Origin: Udaeobacter sp046727935
GTDB taxonomy: Bacteria > Verrucomicrobiota > Verrucomicrobiia > Chthoniobacterales > UBA10450
Direction of reading: 5' to 3'
DNA: 64,000 nt
Assembly (NCBI GenBank): GCA_046727935.1
Contig: JBKPDP010000052.1
Span: 1 to 64,000, forward strand
The position numbers and the translations under genes are program-made. The first letter of the stretch is position 1; each line of letters opens with the position of its first letter. Below the pieces are notes generated by a model. It saw nothing but the letters and a program-made list of their open reading frames with translations, did not search any database and was not told the origin of the DNA. Shown here piece after piece: positions 34,433 to 43,376 of this stretch.

Positions 34433-34542
34433 GTCATCCTGAGTGAAGCGAAGGATCTCACCCCACTCGCTGCTGCATCACGCAAGCTAGATAGTGTGAT
34501 CACCATTTCGAATGTGAGGTTCCTCGCTCCGCTCGGAATGAC
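34433..34542. repeat. GTCATCCTGAGTGAAGCG... / ...CGCTCGGAATGAC paired repeat (copy 4)
   Basis: The longest and best preserved copy of this family, between two convergent genes. Arms are complementary and the middle is unrelated to the other copies. Confidence 0.65.
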
Positions 34543-34585
34543 AGCGTTGAACTAGGACCTATGGCGCCGGGTGTTAAACGTTAAA

Positions 34586-35206
34586 CTATTCGTCCCAGGT
34601 TTTTCTTTGAAACGAAACCCGTCCCGAGCCTTTCTCGAATGCTTCAAAGTGCTCCGGGTTCTGCTGATAATATTTCTGGTGATACGCTTCAGCCGGATAA
34701 AATCTTGTCGCTGGCAGAATTTCGGTCACGATCGGTTTGTTGAACTTGCCGGAGTGCCCAAGCTTCTCTTTTGAAGCCTCCGCGATTTTTTTCTCGTTGT
34801 CGTCGCCGTAAAAAATGGCAGCGCGATAACTCGGTCCGATGTCGGTGAACTGTCCGTCTGCCTGGGTTGGATCGATTTGTCGCCAGTAAATGTCTAGCAA
34901 CTGGTCGTAGGAGATTTTCGCCGGGTCATAAGTGATTTGGATCGATTCGCGGTAGCCAGTTTTTTCGGACGAAACAAGGTCGTAAGTCGGGTTCGGTTCC
35001 GTCCCTCCACAATAACCGACGACGGTCTTGATTACGCCTTTTGCCTTGTCGAATGCCGGCTGAATGCACCAAAAGCAGCCGCCAGCAAAAACCGCGGTTC
35101 TAGTTTCTGCAGGAGACGAATTTTGGCCCTGAGTACTTGTCATAGTGCCTGCAGCAATTGCCGCGTAGCCGAGCACAAAGAGAGTGGTTCGCTTCATACT
35201 GACCAT
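34586..35206 (-). CDS. msrA: Peptide methionine-(S)-sulfoxide reductase MsrA, exported
   Basis: 206 residues (a second in-frame Met at 35197 may be the start). A signal-like hydrophobic N-terminus (TTLFVLGYAAIAAGTM) precedes the MsrA domain, which has the catalytic GGCFWC motif near residue 43, YCGGTEPNPTYDLV, QITYDP, and the C-terminal FYPAEAYHQKYYQQNPEH. It repairs methionine sulfoxide, probably in the periplasm. Single gene with divergent and convergent neighbours. Confidence 0.93.
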   Translation of the reverse strand: MVSMKRTTLFVLGYAAIAAGTMTSTQGQNSSPAETRTAVFAGGCFWCIQPAFDKAKGVIKTVVGYCGGTEPNPTYDLVSSEKTGYRESIQITYDPAKISYDQLLDIYWRQIDPTQADGQFTDIGPSYRAAIFYGDDNEKKIAEASKEKLGHSGKFNKPIVTEILPATRFYPAEAYHQKYYQQNPEHFEAFEKGSGRVSFQRKTWDE

Positions 35207-35321
35207 GTTAGACAGCTTCTTAGCCGGAGCGTTGTGAATAACTCAGCCTCTTTTTTTGCTTGCCATTCCCGGCCCGACCGTCATAAACGAGTTCAGCCTT
35301 AACCGAGACGGACGAGACCAA

Positions 35322-35699
35322 ATGATTAAAACAGCCGCGCTTCTCTTCGGTATTGTCTTCCTGATCATTGGAATTCTTGGATTCGTCCCTGCGGCAACGC
35401 CCTCGAATGGGATGCTCTTTGGCATCTTTCACGTAAACAGCGCGCAGAACATTGTATATCTTGCCTCCGGGATCGTGTCTCTCCTCTGCGGGGTGGCTGG
35501 CGCCGGTCCTTCGCAAACATTTTTCAAGATTTTCGGGATCATTTATGCGCTCGTCGCAATTCTTGGATTTTATTACGGCGACAATGCGCGCCTAGGAATC
35601 ATTTCACCCAACGCCGCCGATACCTGGCTGCATGTGGTGCTGGCAGTCGTGATGTTGTTCCTCGGCTTCAGCGCTTCCGATAGCAAAGCGGCGGTTTAA
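35322..35699 (+). CDS. DUF4383-like small membrane protein
   Basis: 125 residues from ATG 35322, preceded by GAGACGGACGAG. The frame is open further up but that part is not hydrophobic or conserved-looking. Four membrane segments, with GIVFLIIGILGFVP at the start, a GIFHVNSAQNIVYLASGIV segment, and a short acidic/polar C-terminus. This is the pattern of DUF4383 proteins, whose role is unknown. It lies 12 bp before trmB. Confidence 0.7.
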   Translation: MIKTAALLFGIVFLIIGILGFVPAATPSNGMLFGIFHVNSAQNIVYLASGIVSLLCGVAGAGPSQTFFKIFGIIYALVAILGFYYGDNARLGIISPNAADTWLHVVLAVVMLFLGFSASDSKAAV

Positions 35700-35710
35700 T
35701 TTCTCCTCAG

Positions 35711-35751
35711 CGTGCCTGTGGGTGAGGGTAGCTTAGCTCACCGCAGGCACG
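35711..35751. repeat. 15-bp inverted repeat across the trmB start region
   Basis: CGTGCCTGTGGGTGAG (35711-35726) pairs with CTCACCGCAGGCACG (35737-35751), one mismatch or bulge, loop of 10. It covers the only GTG starts of trmB, so it either controls initiation by RNA folding or is a REP-like insertion, with the true start further in. Confidence 0.5.
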
Positions 35752-36335
35752 TCCCCTCTCGGGTTCTCGAGCTTGATTCGCTATTGGATCGTCTCGATCT
35801 GGAGAAGATTTTCGGCCGCGAAGTGCCTTTGCACGTCGATCTTGGATGCGGAGACGGTTCATTTCTTTGCGCGCTGGCGAAGCGCATGCCGGACAAAAAT
35901 TTTCTTGGGATCGAACGCTTGCTCAATCGGGTCCGCAGTTCTGCGCGTAAAGCTGCCGCATTAGACAACGTCCGCCTGTTGCGAGTAGAGAGTTCGTACG
36001 CGGTGCGTTATCTGTTGCCGGGTGAATCGGTGGAAAGATTCTATCTGTTGTTTCCGGATCCCTGGCCAAAGCGCCGTCATCATCGACGCCGAATTGTGAC
36101 GCCAGATTTCCTGAGCTCGATTCACACCGCGGTTCAGAAAGATGGGAGCATGTACATTGCTACAGATGACGTTGACTACCTTGGAAAAATCAAAGAGATC
36201 GTGGAATCGGATTCCGGTTTTGCAATCAGTGATGCTGATGTCGATCTGCCACCGAGCAGGTTTGGGCTCGTTTTCCGGCAGAAAGGCGCACCAATTCACT
36301 CGCTGCTGCTGCGAAAGGTTTCGCCGGTAAAATAG
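35712..36335 (+). CDS. trmB: tRNA (guanine-N(7)-)-methyltransferase TrmB
   Basis: Up to 207 residues from GTG 35712; the first codons lie in a strong hairpin, so the start is uncertain. SAM-binding DLGCGDGSFLCALAKRMPDKNFLGIE, then FLLFPDPWPKRRHHRRRIV, the TrmB hallmark, and IATDDVDYL. The enzyme makes m7G46 in tRNA. The 3' end overlaps the convergent comEC gene by 40 bp. Confidence 0.92.
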   Translation: MPVGEGSLAHRRHVPSRVLELDSLLDRLDLEKIFGREVPLHVDLGCGDGSFLCALAKRMPDKNFLGIERLLNRVRSSARKAAALDNVRLLRVESSYAVRYLLPGESVERFYLLFPDPWPKRRHHRRRIVTPDFLSSIHTAVQKDGSMYIATDDVDYLGKIKEIVESDSGFAISDADVDLPPSRFGLVFRQKGAPIHSLLLRKVSPVK

Positions 36336-38596
36336 CTTTGCGCTTCCCAACTGTCTTGACGAAAGCGGAGTGTCACTGCGCCCGTCTCGTCCTGTCGAAA
36401 GAGTTTGATGCCGCGTTTTCGCAAATTCTCTGCCCAGGCATCGCTGATTCGCTCATAGCCGGGGAACTCGCGCGAAGTGGCAATGATTAAACGCGGCCGC
36501 GTGGCGTCGAGGAATGCATCAGAGCCGGATGCCCCAGAATGATGCTGACCTTTAATGATGATATCGCTCTGGACATTCAAATGCCGATCCAACAATGCCT
36601 GTTCAGTTTTAACGCCAGCATCTGACATGAACAAGATTGAGGTCGCTGGCGCGACCATCAAGTGGATGACGTATGCCTGATCGTCAGCAATCGGCGAGCT
36701 AAAGTTCTGTGGAGGGAACAGGACGTTTGCAGTGACATTGCGCCACAGACGGAAAATGTCTCCCGCAACCAGGTTGTCCGATTTGATTCCGCGTTCTCGA
36801 AATAGACGTTGCAATCGTCTGTGAACAACCGAGTGATCGGGCGCCGTATTATCCACGACGCGGATTCGCGGGAAATCGTCGAGCAATTGCGCCGTGCCAC
36901 CAAGATGAAGCGCGTCGCCATGACTAAGCAGCAAGCCAGAAAGGCGGTTTATCCCGGCCCAATGTAAATATTCGCGGACCACCCGCTGGTAAGTCCGCTC
37001 ATTCGCACAGTCGAACAACCAGTTTGCACCTCCCGTTTGCAAGTGAACAGTCGCTCCAGCGTCGACATCCAGGACCGTAATCTTTGCAACGAGCTTCTGG
37101 GGCCAATGCGGATGTTCGACGTAAACATGGCCGCCCGGAACGTGCGCGAGGATTTGCACGATTCCCAAAACAAGCTGAGCCAAAAGCCAGTTGGCATTAT
37201 TGAAGATCACGGCGAGACCTGTCAGAAGTGGTGTCGAGAGAAGAGAGAGAAGCGCGATCGCGAGAATGAAAAAAGCGATCGGCACCACGATCAAATTCGC
37301 CAGCAAAGAAATCGGTGTGACGATGTAAAAGTACCAAAGCACCAGCGGTACTGAACCGACCCAGGCTGCGAGAGAAACGCCGGTTCCGCGGCAGAGCCAT
37401 TCGAAGCCAGCGTGCACCCAACGCCGTGGGCCGCGCAACAGGCTTCGCGGCAAAAAAGGATCGGGAGCAGTCCAGCACTGCAAAAATCCCGCAAACGGAT
37501 CGGCAAATAAGATGATGGCGCCCACGACCGCGAAGGACAGTTGAAAACCTGTTGAAAAGAGCTCGTTCGTGTCCCAGCAGAGGAGAAAGAACGCCGCTGC
37601 GGCGAGGCTGTTGAGCACGAAAACTTTGCGTTCGAAAAAGAAACCACCAACAAGAATCGAAGCCATTACGGCGGCGCGCACGCTGGGAACATGCAATCCG
37701 GTGATTGCTGCATAAAAAAAGAGCGACGGAATAATGAATGCTGCCGCCCATTTGCGCGAGAGCCCGGCGACTGTTGCCAGCATCCACAATAGCGCTGCGA
37801 CGATTCCGACGTGCAGACCCGCTACGGCGAAAAGGTGAACAGTGCCAGTCTGCTGAAATGGTTCCTCGATGTCCTCTGGAGCTTCGTGCCTGATGCCTAG
37901 CACAATTCCACTGAGAAAACTTTGCACCTCCGGCGCGTTCTCCAATCCTCTGCAAATTGCGTTCTGCATCCACCCACGCGACTTCTGGGCCAGGCGTAGA
38001 ATCGGGTTGCCACCGCCGTGCCGAATCAGTGCGCCGTCCTCTGGATACCGAACAAAGAGCATTCGACGGGCGTCGTGACGCGCCAGATACGAGCGCATAT
38101 CGAATTCGCCGGGATTTCGCGGCGGCGCGATGACTTCCGCCATTCCAAAGAGCCTCAGTTCATCACCAAATTCCGGAGCGCCTTTCCAACGGACTTGCCA
38201 GACCGCGCGCGTGGACTGTTTCTGGCCTTCGAATTCAATTGATTTGAGCTTCAGCAGAAATGTGGCAAACCCGCTGGGCGCAATTTTTGGCTCAGTGATG
38301 ACGCACCCGATTGCCGTGACGACTCGTGGCCGGCTGCCAAGTTCATCAGCAAGTTGCTGGCCTTCCGTTTTGCTCGTCTCAAGGTCGTGCAGGAGGAAAA
38401 AGCCAATCCCAACGATGACGTAAGTTGCAAGCAGGGTGGGTTGCCACGCGACGATGATAATGCAGATCGCGAGGATGATTGCCGCCACAATCAAGGCGGC
38501 CTCGGGTAGGGGAAAGACATCTGCGATGATAATTCCTGTTGCAGCCATGAGGGCCAAACCAACAAACGGCTGACGCGGCGCGTTCAACAATTTCAT
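36296..38596 (-). CDS. comEC: ComEC/Rec2-family DNA internalisation protein
   Basis: 766 residues: N-terminal membrane pair and DUF4131-like OB region (about 1-200), the multi-spanning Competence domain with HLFAVAGLHVGIVAALLW near 270, and a C-terminal metallo-beta-lactamase-like domain (about 500-766). In that domain the usual THxDxDHxGG reads SHGDALHLGG and DVGQGD reads DVDAGA, so metal binding may be reduced. KGQHHSGASGS is kept. ComEC forms the inner-membrane channel for single-stranded DNA uptake. No other competence gene is in the window. Confidence 0.88.
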   Translation of the reverse strand: MKLLNAPRQPFVGLALMAATGIIIADVFPLPEAALIVAAIILAICIIIVAWQPTLLATYVIVGIGFFLLHDLETSKTEGQQLADELGSRPRVVTAIGCVITEPKIAPSGFATFLLKLKSIEFEGQKQSTRAVWQVRWKGAPEFGDELRLFGMAEVIAPPRNPGEFDMRSYLARHDARRMLFVRYPEDGALIRHGGGNPILRLAQKSRGWMQNAICRGLENAPEVQSFLSGIVLGIRHEAPEDIEEPFQQTGTVHLFAVAGLHVGIVAALLWMLATVAGLSRKWAAAFIIPSLFFYAAITGLHVPSVRAAVMASILVGGFFFERKVFVLNSLAAAAFFLLCWDTNELFSTGFQLSFAVVGAIILFADPFAGFLQCWTAPDPFLPRSLLRGPRRWVHAGFEWLCRGTGVSLAAWVGSVPLVLWYFYIVTPISLLANLIVVPIAFFILAIALLSLLSTPLLTGLAVIFNNANWLLAQLVLGIVQILAHVPGGHVYVEHPHWPQKLVAKITVLDVDAGATVHLQTGGANWLFDCANERTYQRVVREYLHWAGINRLSGLLLSHGDALHLGGTAQLLDDFPRIRVVDNTAPDHSVVHRRLQRLFRERGIKSDNLVAGDIFRLWRNVTANVLFPPQNFSSPIADDQAYVIHLMVAPATSILFMSDAGVKTEQALLDRHLNVQSDIIIKGQHHSGASGSDAFLDATRPRLIIATSREFPGYERISDAWAENLRKRGIKLFRQDETGAVTLRFRQDSWEAQSYFTGETFRSSSE

Positions 38597-38684
38597 CCAT
38601 CGGCTTTTCGCTTATCCGGGCTTGGCAAGGCAAGCCGCAATCTCGTGTGAACGGCGGTCACCCGAGATGTTAAAATGAGGGAAA

Positions 38685-38761
38685 ACGCCCAACACCCAAC
38701 GTCCAACACCGAACGCTCAACTATCTGAATTGGACGTTGAGCGTTGAGAGTTGGACGTTGA
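38685..38761. repeat. GTTGGACGTTGAGCGTTG-type inverted repeat
   Basis: Left half carries CCAACACCCAACGTCCAACA and right half TTGGACGTTGAGCGTTGAG, forming a long imperfect hairpin built of a CCAAC/GTTGG pentamer theme. It lies between comEC and the universal stress gene, both on the minus strand. Confidence 0.6.
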
Positions 38762-38767
38762 AATCTG

Positions 38768-39265
38768 CTATGAAGATTTCGGAGCCGGCACAAGCAACAC
38801 GGGACGCGTGATATGTTTCAATACACCTTTAGTAGCGCTTCCTACCAGCAAGTTATACATCGCGCCGTGGCCATGTGTACCCATAACAATCAGATCGGCA
38901 TCAAGGTCATCGGCTTGATTCAAAATTTGTTCCGCCACCGCTCCGGTCGGCTCATGTAAACTCACCTTGATACCGCCTTGAGCGATCTCTTCTTGCCATT
39001 TGGCAAGCTTCGATTTCTGGCCTTCATCCTCTGCGATTGCATCCGGCATCGGTTCAAAGCCTGGAACTGGCACGCCTGACATCGGCGCAAGCTCAGGCAT
39101 CCCCGCAAGGCCGTAGCCGAGCGGTCCCGGTGCGGTAGCCGCAGTGAGTTCTTTTACGTGCACAAGATGAATCTCCGCATCGAGAGCTTTGGCCAGCTGT
39201 CGGGCCAGATCGATCACCGGCGGTGTTACGTCGGAAAAATCAATCGGGACAAGAATACGTTTCAT
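38768..39265 (-). CDS. Universal stress protein, UspA family
   Basis: 165 residues, single Usp domain. N-terminal ILVPIDFSDVTPPVIDLARQLA and the ATP-binding motif GTHGHGAMYNLLVGSATKGVL followed by HITRPVLLVP (GxxGx9GS) are clear, so it belongs to the nucleotide-binding class. Role in stress physiology cannot be specified. Divergent from rarA. Confidence 0.9.
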   Translation of the reverse strand: MKRILVPIDFSDVTPPVIDLARQLAKALDAEIHLVHVKELTAATAPGPLGYGLAGMPELAPMSGVPVPGFEPMPDAIAEDEGQKSKLAKWQEEIAQGGIKVSLHEPTGAVAEQILNQADDLDADLIVMGTHGHGAMYNLLVGSATKGVLKHITRPVLLVPAPKSS

Positions 39266-39352
39266 GTTTGTCGCTTCCAGCCTAGCTGTCGCGCAGCTTA
39301 ATCACAAGATTGGTGACGCCTACATTACTGCCCCAATCGCTGCTTCCGGGAA

Positions 39353-40564
39353 ATGAGATGCAGAGATAGCGTGAGCGCCGTATTTTTGATCGTGCAGGAT
39401 CTTTTCGAGGACAAGGAAGACGTAGAAGTCGAGCGCACCGATAATGCACCGCTTGCCACACGCATGCGACCGCGGTCGCTCGATGAACTCGTCGGCCAGG
39501 AACACATTCTTGCGCCGGGCAAACTTTTGCGCCGGGCGATTGAAGCCGATCGGTTGCCTTCGGTGATTTTCTCCGGGCCCCCCGGCGGCGGCAAGACCAC
39601 ACTGGCCCGAATCATTGCGGAGGCGACACACGCAAAATTCATCCGGATCAGCGGCGTAGAAAGCAATGTCGCAGAGATGCGCCGGGTAATTGCTGCCGCC
39701 ACGAATCGACTCCGCACGTCGGGGCGAACAACGATCCTGTTCATCGACGAGATTCATCATTTCAACAAGGCGCAACAAGACATTCTCTTACCCGATGTTG
39801 AGGCAGGGACTCTTCATCTAATCGGCGCCACTACTTACAATCCGTTCTTTTATGTAAACAGCGCGCTCGTGTCGCGGTCGCAGATTTTTCGACTGGAACC
39901 GCTCAGCGTCGAACAACTCGAGATGTTGATTGATCGCGCATTGGCCGATAAAGAGCGCGGACTTGGAAATCACAATGTGAAGATGGACAAGAACGCGCGC
40001 CGGCATCTCGCGAAGCTTAGCGACGGCGACGCGCGCAAATGTTTAAACGCGCTCGAGATCGGGGTCCTCACTACACCACCAAAGGGAAATAACGGGGCAA
40101 TTCATTTCACGCTTCAGGTAGCCGAAGAAAGCATTCAGCAAAAAGCGGTCGTTTACGATCGCGCAGGCGACGCGCACTACGATACGATAAGCGCTTTCAT
40201 CAAAAGCATGCGCGCATCCGACGAAAAAGGCGCGATGTACTGGCTCGCGAAAATGCTGCATGCCGGTGAAGATTTCCGTTTCATCGCCCGCCGTATCGTC
40301 ATCTTTGCGAGCGAAGACATCGGCCTCGCGGACCCGGAGGCGCTGCAGCTCGCGATCGCGACGCAACAAGCGGTGGAATTTGTCGGCATGCCCGAAGCAC
40401 GAATTCCTCTCGCTCATGCCACCGCTTACATGTGCCGCGCGGCGAAAAGCCGGGAAGCGTACGATGAGCTAAACGCCGCGACCGAGAAAATCGAAATGGA
40501 GCAAACCAAGCGCGTCCCAGAGCGTCTCAAGAACAAACATTTTCCAGTGAATCCCGGGAGCTAA
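39353..40564 (+). CDS. rarA: Replication-associated recombination protein RarA (MgsA)
   Basis: 403 residues, AAA+ ATPase. RMRPRSLDELVGQEHIL, Walker A GPPGGGKTTL near 76, Walker B LFIDEIHHF near 130, sensor-1 IGATTYNPFF, and the C-terminal SRB/MgsA_C tetramerisation region (YDTISAFIKSMRASDEKGAMYWLAKML, then EDIGLADPEAL). It acts at stalled replication forks. The end of the frame (stop at 40562) runs into an AACCACGAATG repeat. Confidence 0.93.
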   Translation: MRCRDSVSAVFLIVQDLFEDKEDVEVERTDNAPLATRMRPRSLDELVGQEHILAPGKLLRRAIEADRLPSVIFSGPPGGGKTTLARIIAEATHAKFIRISGVESNVAEMRRVIAAATNRLRTSGRTTILFIDEIHHFNKAQQDILLPDVEAGTLHLIGATTYNPFFYVNSALVSRSQIFRLEPLSVEQLEMLIDRALADKERGLGNHNVKMDKNARRHLAKLSDGDARKCLNALEIGVLTTPPKGNNGAIHFTLQVAEESIQQKAVVYDRAGDAHYDTISAFIKSMRASDEKGAMYWLAKMLHAGEDFRFIARRIVIFASEDIGLADPEALQLAIATQQAVEFVGMPEARIPLAHATAYMCRAAKSREAYDELNAATEKIEMEQTKRVPERLKNKHFPVNPGS

Positions 40565-40662
40565 CCACGAATGCACACGAATGGGCACTGATCTCAGAGG
40601 TCAGAATCTCGCGCGCGAAGCGCGCTTTGGAGTGCGGCGACTTGGCGCCGCTTTTTATCCGC
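40562..40662. repeat. ACCACGAATG... repeat and GGAGTGCGGCG...GCCGCTTTT hairpin
   Basis: AACCACGAATGCACACGAAT begins in the rarA stop codon; similar sequence occurs at 57135 and, degenerate, at 33391. A second unit (40629-40660), GTGCGGCGACTTGGCGCCGC, is a hairpin whose counterpart is at 51779-51806. Together they occupy most of the 271-bp gap before the fibre pseudogene. Confidence 0.5.
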
Positions 40663-40835
40663 ATCACGCGTGGTTCTGCCCGTTTTAATCTTGACGAGCT
40701 GCCGAGATTTTTTCAAAAATCGCCGTCGTTCAACGGATCTGAATCAGGCGGAGACCTTTTGCCCCGCCAGGTTCTTCGCCTCTTCCGGACCCGCAACCTC
40801 GAGTGCAACCAAGCGGGGAAAAGAAAGTAAGAACC

Positions 40836-42201
40836 ATGGATCCATTGATTCAGCTCAAAAATCCCACGCGAATATTCGCCGCCGTGCTTCTGCTGGATTG
40901 TTTTGGTCTCGTGTCCGCCGCGCGAGCAGTGAATCCGCCGCCGGACGGCGGTTATCTTGGGGGCAACACAGCAGAAGGGCAAAATGCCCTTTTGAGCCTC
41001 ACCACCGGCACATACAATACGGCAGTCGGGTTGTTTTCACTCAGGAGTAATACCGAAGGCGCCTTTAATACAGCCATTGGTGCTGGAACCCTCATCCTCA
41101 ACGCGGCGGAGAACAATACCGCCACTGGCGCTGCCGCACTTTTCAGCAACACTACCGCGTTGGCAACACGGCCAATGGCGCTTTTGCGCTCTTGAACAAC
41201 ACTACCGGCGACGGCAACAACGCCTCTGGCGCCTATGCGCTAAGCGACAATACGACTGGGAATTACAACACTGCCGTCGGTGCCTTTGCGCTTGAGTCCA
41301 ATGAGAGCGGAGCGTTGAACTCTGCTTTTGGTAACAGCGCGCTCAATTTCAATACTAGCGGGAGTGAAAACACCGCCCTGGGCGCGGGTGCGCTCGCGTT
41401 CAATCAAAACGGAAGCAACAACACGGCTGTAGGTGCCGGCGCGCTGTTTCACAACCTCACCGGGAGCGACCAGACAGCCGTCGGTCACCGAGCGCTGGAG
41501 AGTAGCACCGCGAGTGGACAATTCTGTTTCGGGAACACCGCGGTGGGGTCGCTTGCGCTCGCAGACAACACAGCTGGTTGCAGCAACACGGCTATTGGCG
41601 GTGCTTCACTAGGTAGCAACACCAGTGGCAGCAGCAACGTTGCGGTAGGCTTATTAGCCGGCAACAATGTCACCACGGCGAGTAACGTTATTTGTATCGG
41701 CACTTCGGTCGGAGGCGCGAACGTGAGTGACAGCTGCTATATCGACAACATTTGGAATCAACCGGGGGGATCGCAAGCTGTCTATGTGAATTCAGATGGC
41801 AAACTCGGAGCCCAAGTGTCTTCACGGCGTTTTAAGGACGAGATCAAGCCAGTGGATAAGGCCAGCGAAGCCATCTACGCACTCAAACCGGTGAGCTTCC
41901 GTTATAAGGCGAAAATTGAACCGACGCGTCCGCGCGGTTTCGGCCTCATCGCCGAGGATGTGCAAAACGTAAACCCCGACCTTGTGATGTGCGATGCGGA
42001 CGGCAAACCTTACACCGTGCGCTACGACGCGGTGAACGCGATGTTACTCAACGAGTTCCTCAAAGAGCACAAGAAGGTCGGGGGAAAAACATGCAAGTTC
42101 TCACGGTGCAGCTCAAAGAGCAGGCGGCGCAAATCCAGAAAGTAAGCGAGCAAGCTGAGAGGAACGAGCTTGCGGCGCTGATAGTTAGCAATAGTCGATA
42201 G
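40836..42201 (+). pseudogene. Fibre protein (YadA-head-like repeats + S74 chaperone domain), twice frameshifted
   Basis: Signal peptide and conserved PPPDGGYLGGNTAEGQNALLSL, then about 15 head-like repeats of the pattern NTAxGxxALxxN, then SSRRFKDEIKPVDKASEAIYALKPVSFRYK, the S74 chaperone domain, and a C-terminal coiled coil (QLKEQAAQIQKVSEQAE). The frame breaks near 41155 (NTT-G: one base missing in ACCGCGTT) and again near 42085 in a GGGGGAAAAA run. Restoring one base at each site rejoins a protein parallel to the intact paralogues at 50330-51712 and 52328-53695. Either a young pseudogene or sequencing error; the start is ATG 40836. Confidence 0.8.
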
Positions 42202-42204
42202 AAG

Positions 42205-42295
42205 TTGTAGGGCGTCTGTGGCAGGTGGCGGCCATAGAACAGGCGTTTCGCAGACGTTGCCGGCAGGGCTGCTGCCAACTACAGGCTGGCAGCCT
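42205..42295. repeat. TGTAGGGCGTCTG...CTGCCAACTACA palindrome plus hairpin
   Basis: TGTAG at 42206 and CTACA at 42279-42283 bound an element with inner complementary GTCTG/CAGAC blocks, followed at once by AGGCTGGCAGCCT. Belongs to the CTGTAG...CTACAG family. Lies between the fibre pseudogene and the prenyltransferase gene. Confidence 0.5.
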
Positions 42296-42330
42296 GCGCT
42301 CCCCAGAAGTAAAAGCTCGCTGGTACAGAT

Positions 42331-43182
42331 ATGAGCGAAGTCCGAGGCGGAGCAGTTGGTCGTTTTTTGCGGTTGATTCGTTTTTCGCACACAATTTTTG
42401 CGCTGCCATTTGCGCTCGGTGCGCTCGTTGTGGCCGCGAACGGCTGGCCGTCGTTGAGAATTTTGGTTCTGGTTGTCGTCTGCATGGTGTTCGCGCGCAC
42501 TGCGGCCATGCTCTTCAACCGGCTGGTTGACTGGTCGCTAGATCAGCGCAATCCGCGAACCGCTTCGCGGCATCGGCTTGTTTCAAAATCGGTTGCTCTC
42601 ATTTTGCTGGCCTTCAGTTCTGCGGCATTCATTGTAGCGGCAGCGGCGATCAATCGACTGACTCTGATGCTCGCGCCAGTTGCTTTGGCGCTAATTTTTT
42701 TCTATTCGCTCACAAAACGATTCACGAGTGCAACGCACTTTTTTCTCGGCTTGGCATTGGCTATTGCACCTGTCGGGGCATGGATTGCGCAAACTGGACG
42801 GATTGATCTTGCACCGATTGTGCTTGGGGTGGGCGTAGTTTGCTGGGTCACGGGATTCGATCTCATTTATGCGACGCAAGATTACGATTTCGATCAGCGC
42901 GAAGGTATTCGATCGCTTGTTGTGAAACTAGGGATCACGCAGAGCGTGCGTCTCGCGCAGCTACTGCATTTCCTGACGTTTGTGGCACTCGTCGCTTTTG
43001 GCGTGGTCGCGCAGCTTGGCGCGCTTTATTACTGGTCAATGCCGCTGATTGCAGCAGCGCTTTTTTACGAACACAAAACCGAGAAGCTCGATCTGGCTGG
43101 GGTCAATCGCGCGTTTTTTCAAAGCAATGCGTTTGTCAGCGCTGGCTTCTTAGTTGCCGTCTGCGTGGATCGATTGCTCTAG
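42331..43182 (+). CDS. UbiA-family prenyltransferase (UbiA/MqnP-like)
   Basis: 283 residues, about eight membrane segments. The two Asp-rich prenyl-diphosphate sites are clear: NRLVDWSLDQRNPRTASR (near 67) and DLIYATQDYDFDQREGIRS (near 176). FSHTIFALPFALGAL at the N-terminus is typical. Such enzymes attach a polyprenyl chain to an aromatic ring in quinone synthesis; 4-hydroxybenzoate (UbiA) and futalosine-pathway (MqnP) types cannot be told apart here. No other quinone gene is in view. Confidence 0.87.
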   Translation: MSEVRGGAVGRFLRLIRFSHTIFALPFALGALVVAANGWPSLRILVLVVVCMVFARTAAMLFNRLVDWSLDQRNPRTASRHRLVSKSVALILLAFSSAAFIVAAAAINRLTLMLAPVALALIFFYSLTKRFTSATHFFLGLALAIAPVGAWIAQTGRIDLAPIVLGVGVVCWVTGFDLIYATQDYDFDQREGIRSLVVKLGITQSVRLAQLLHFLTFVALVAFGVVAQLGALYYWSMPLIAAALFYEHKTEKLDLAGVNRAFFQSNAFVSAGFLVAVCVDRLL

Positions 43183-43207
43183 CCTGACAGAAATTCCAAT
43201 CTCTGGA

Positions 43208-43375
43208 GGAATGACGAAGCACGAATGTCGAATAACGAAAAAAACCCGAATGACGAAAAGCAGGATGATCATCGCTTATCATTTAGTCATTCGTCATTCC
43301 TTCGAGCTTCGTCATTCGGATTTCGTCATTCTTGCGCTTGTTTCGGATTTCGAGATTCGGATTTCGAAATTTGAC
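43208..43375. repeat. Array of TTCGTCATTCGG / CCGAATGACGAA words (copy 1)
   Basis: Left half has GAATGACGAAGCACGAATGTCG, right half GTCATTCGTCATTCCTTCGAG and TTCGGATTTCGTCATT, giving a long loose inverted repeat. Occupies almost the whole gap between the convergent prenyltransferase and rpiB genes. Copy 2 is at 43861-43993. Confidence 0.6.
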
Positions 43376-43376
43376 A

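Noticed and set aside
41000..41650. Regular short repeats that could suggest a CRISPR array
   Set aside because: Repeats are 42-48 bp protein-coding units of the fibre head, in frame, with no constant repeat and variable spacer. No cas genes are in the window.
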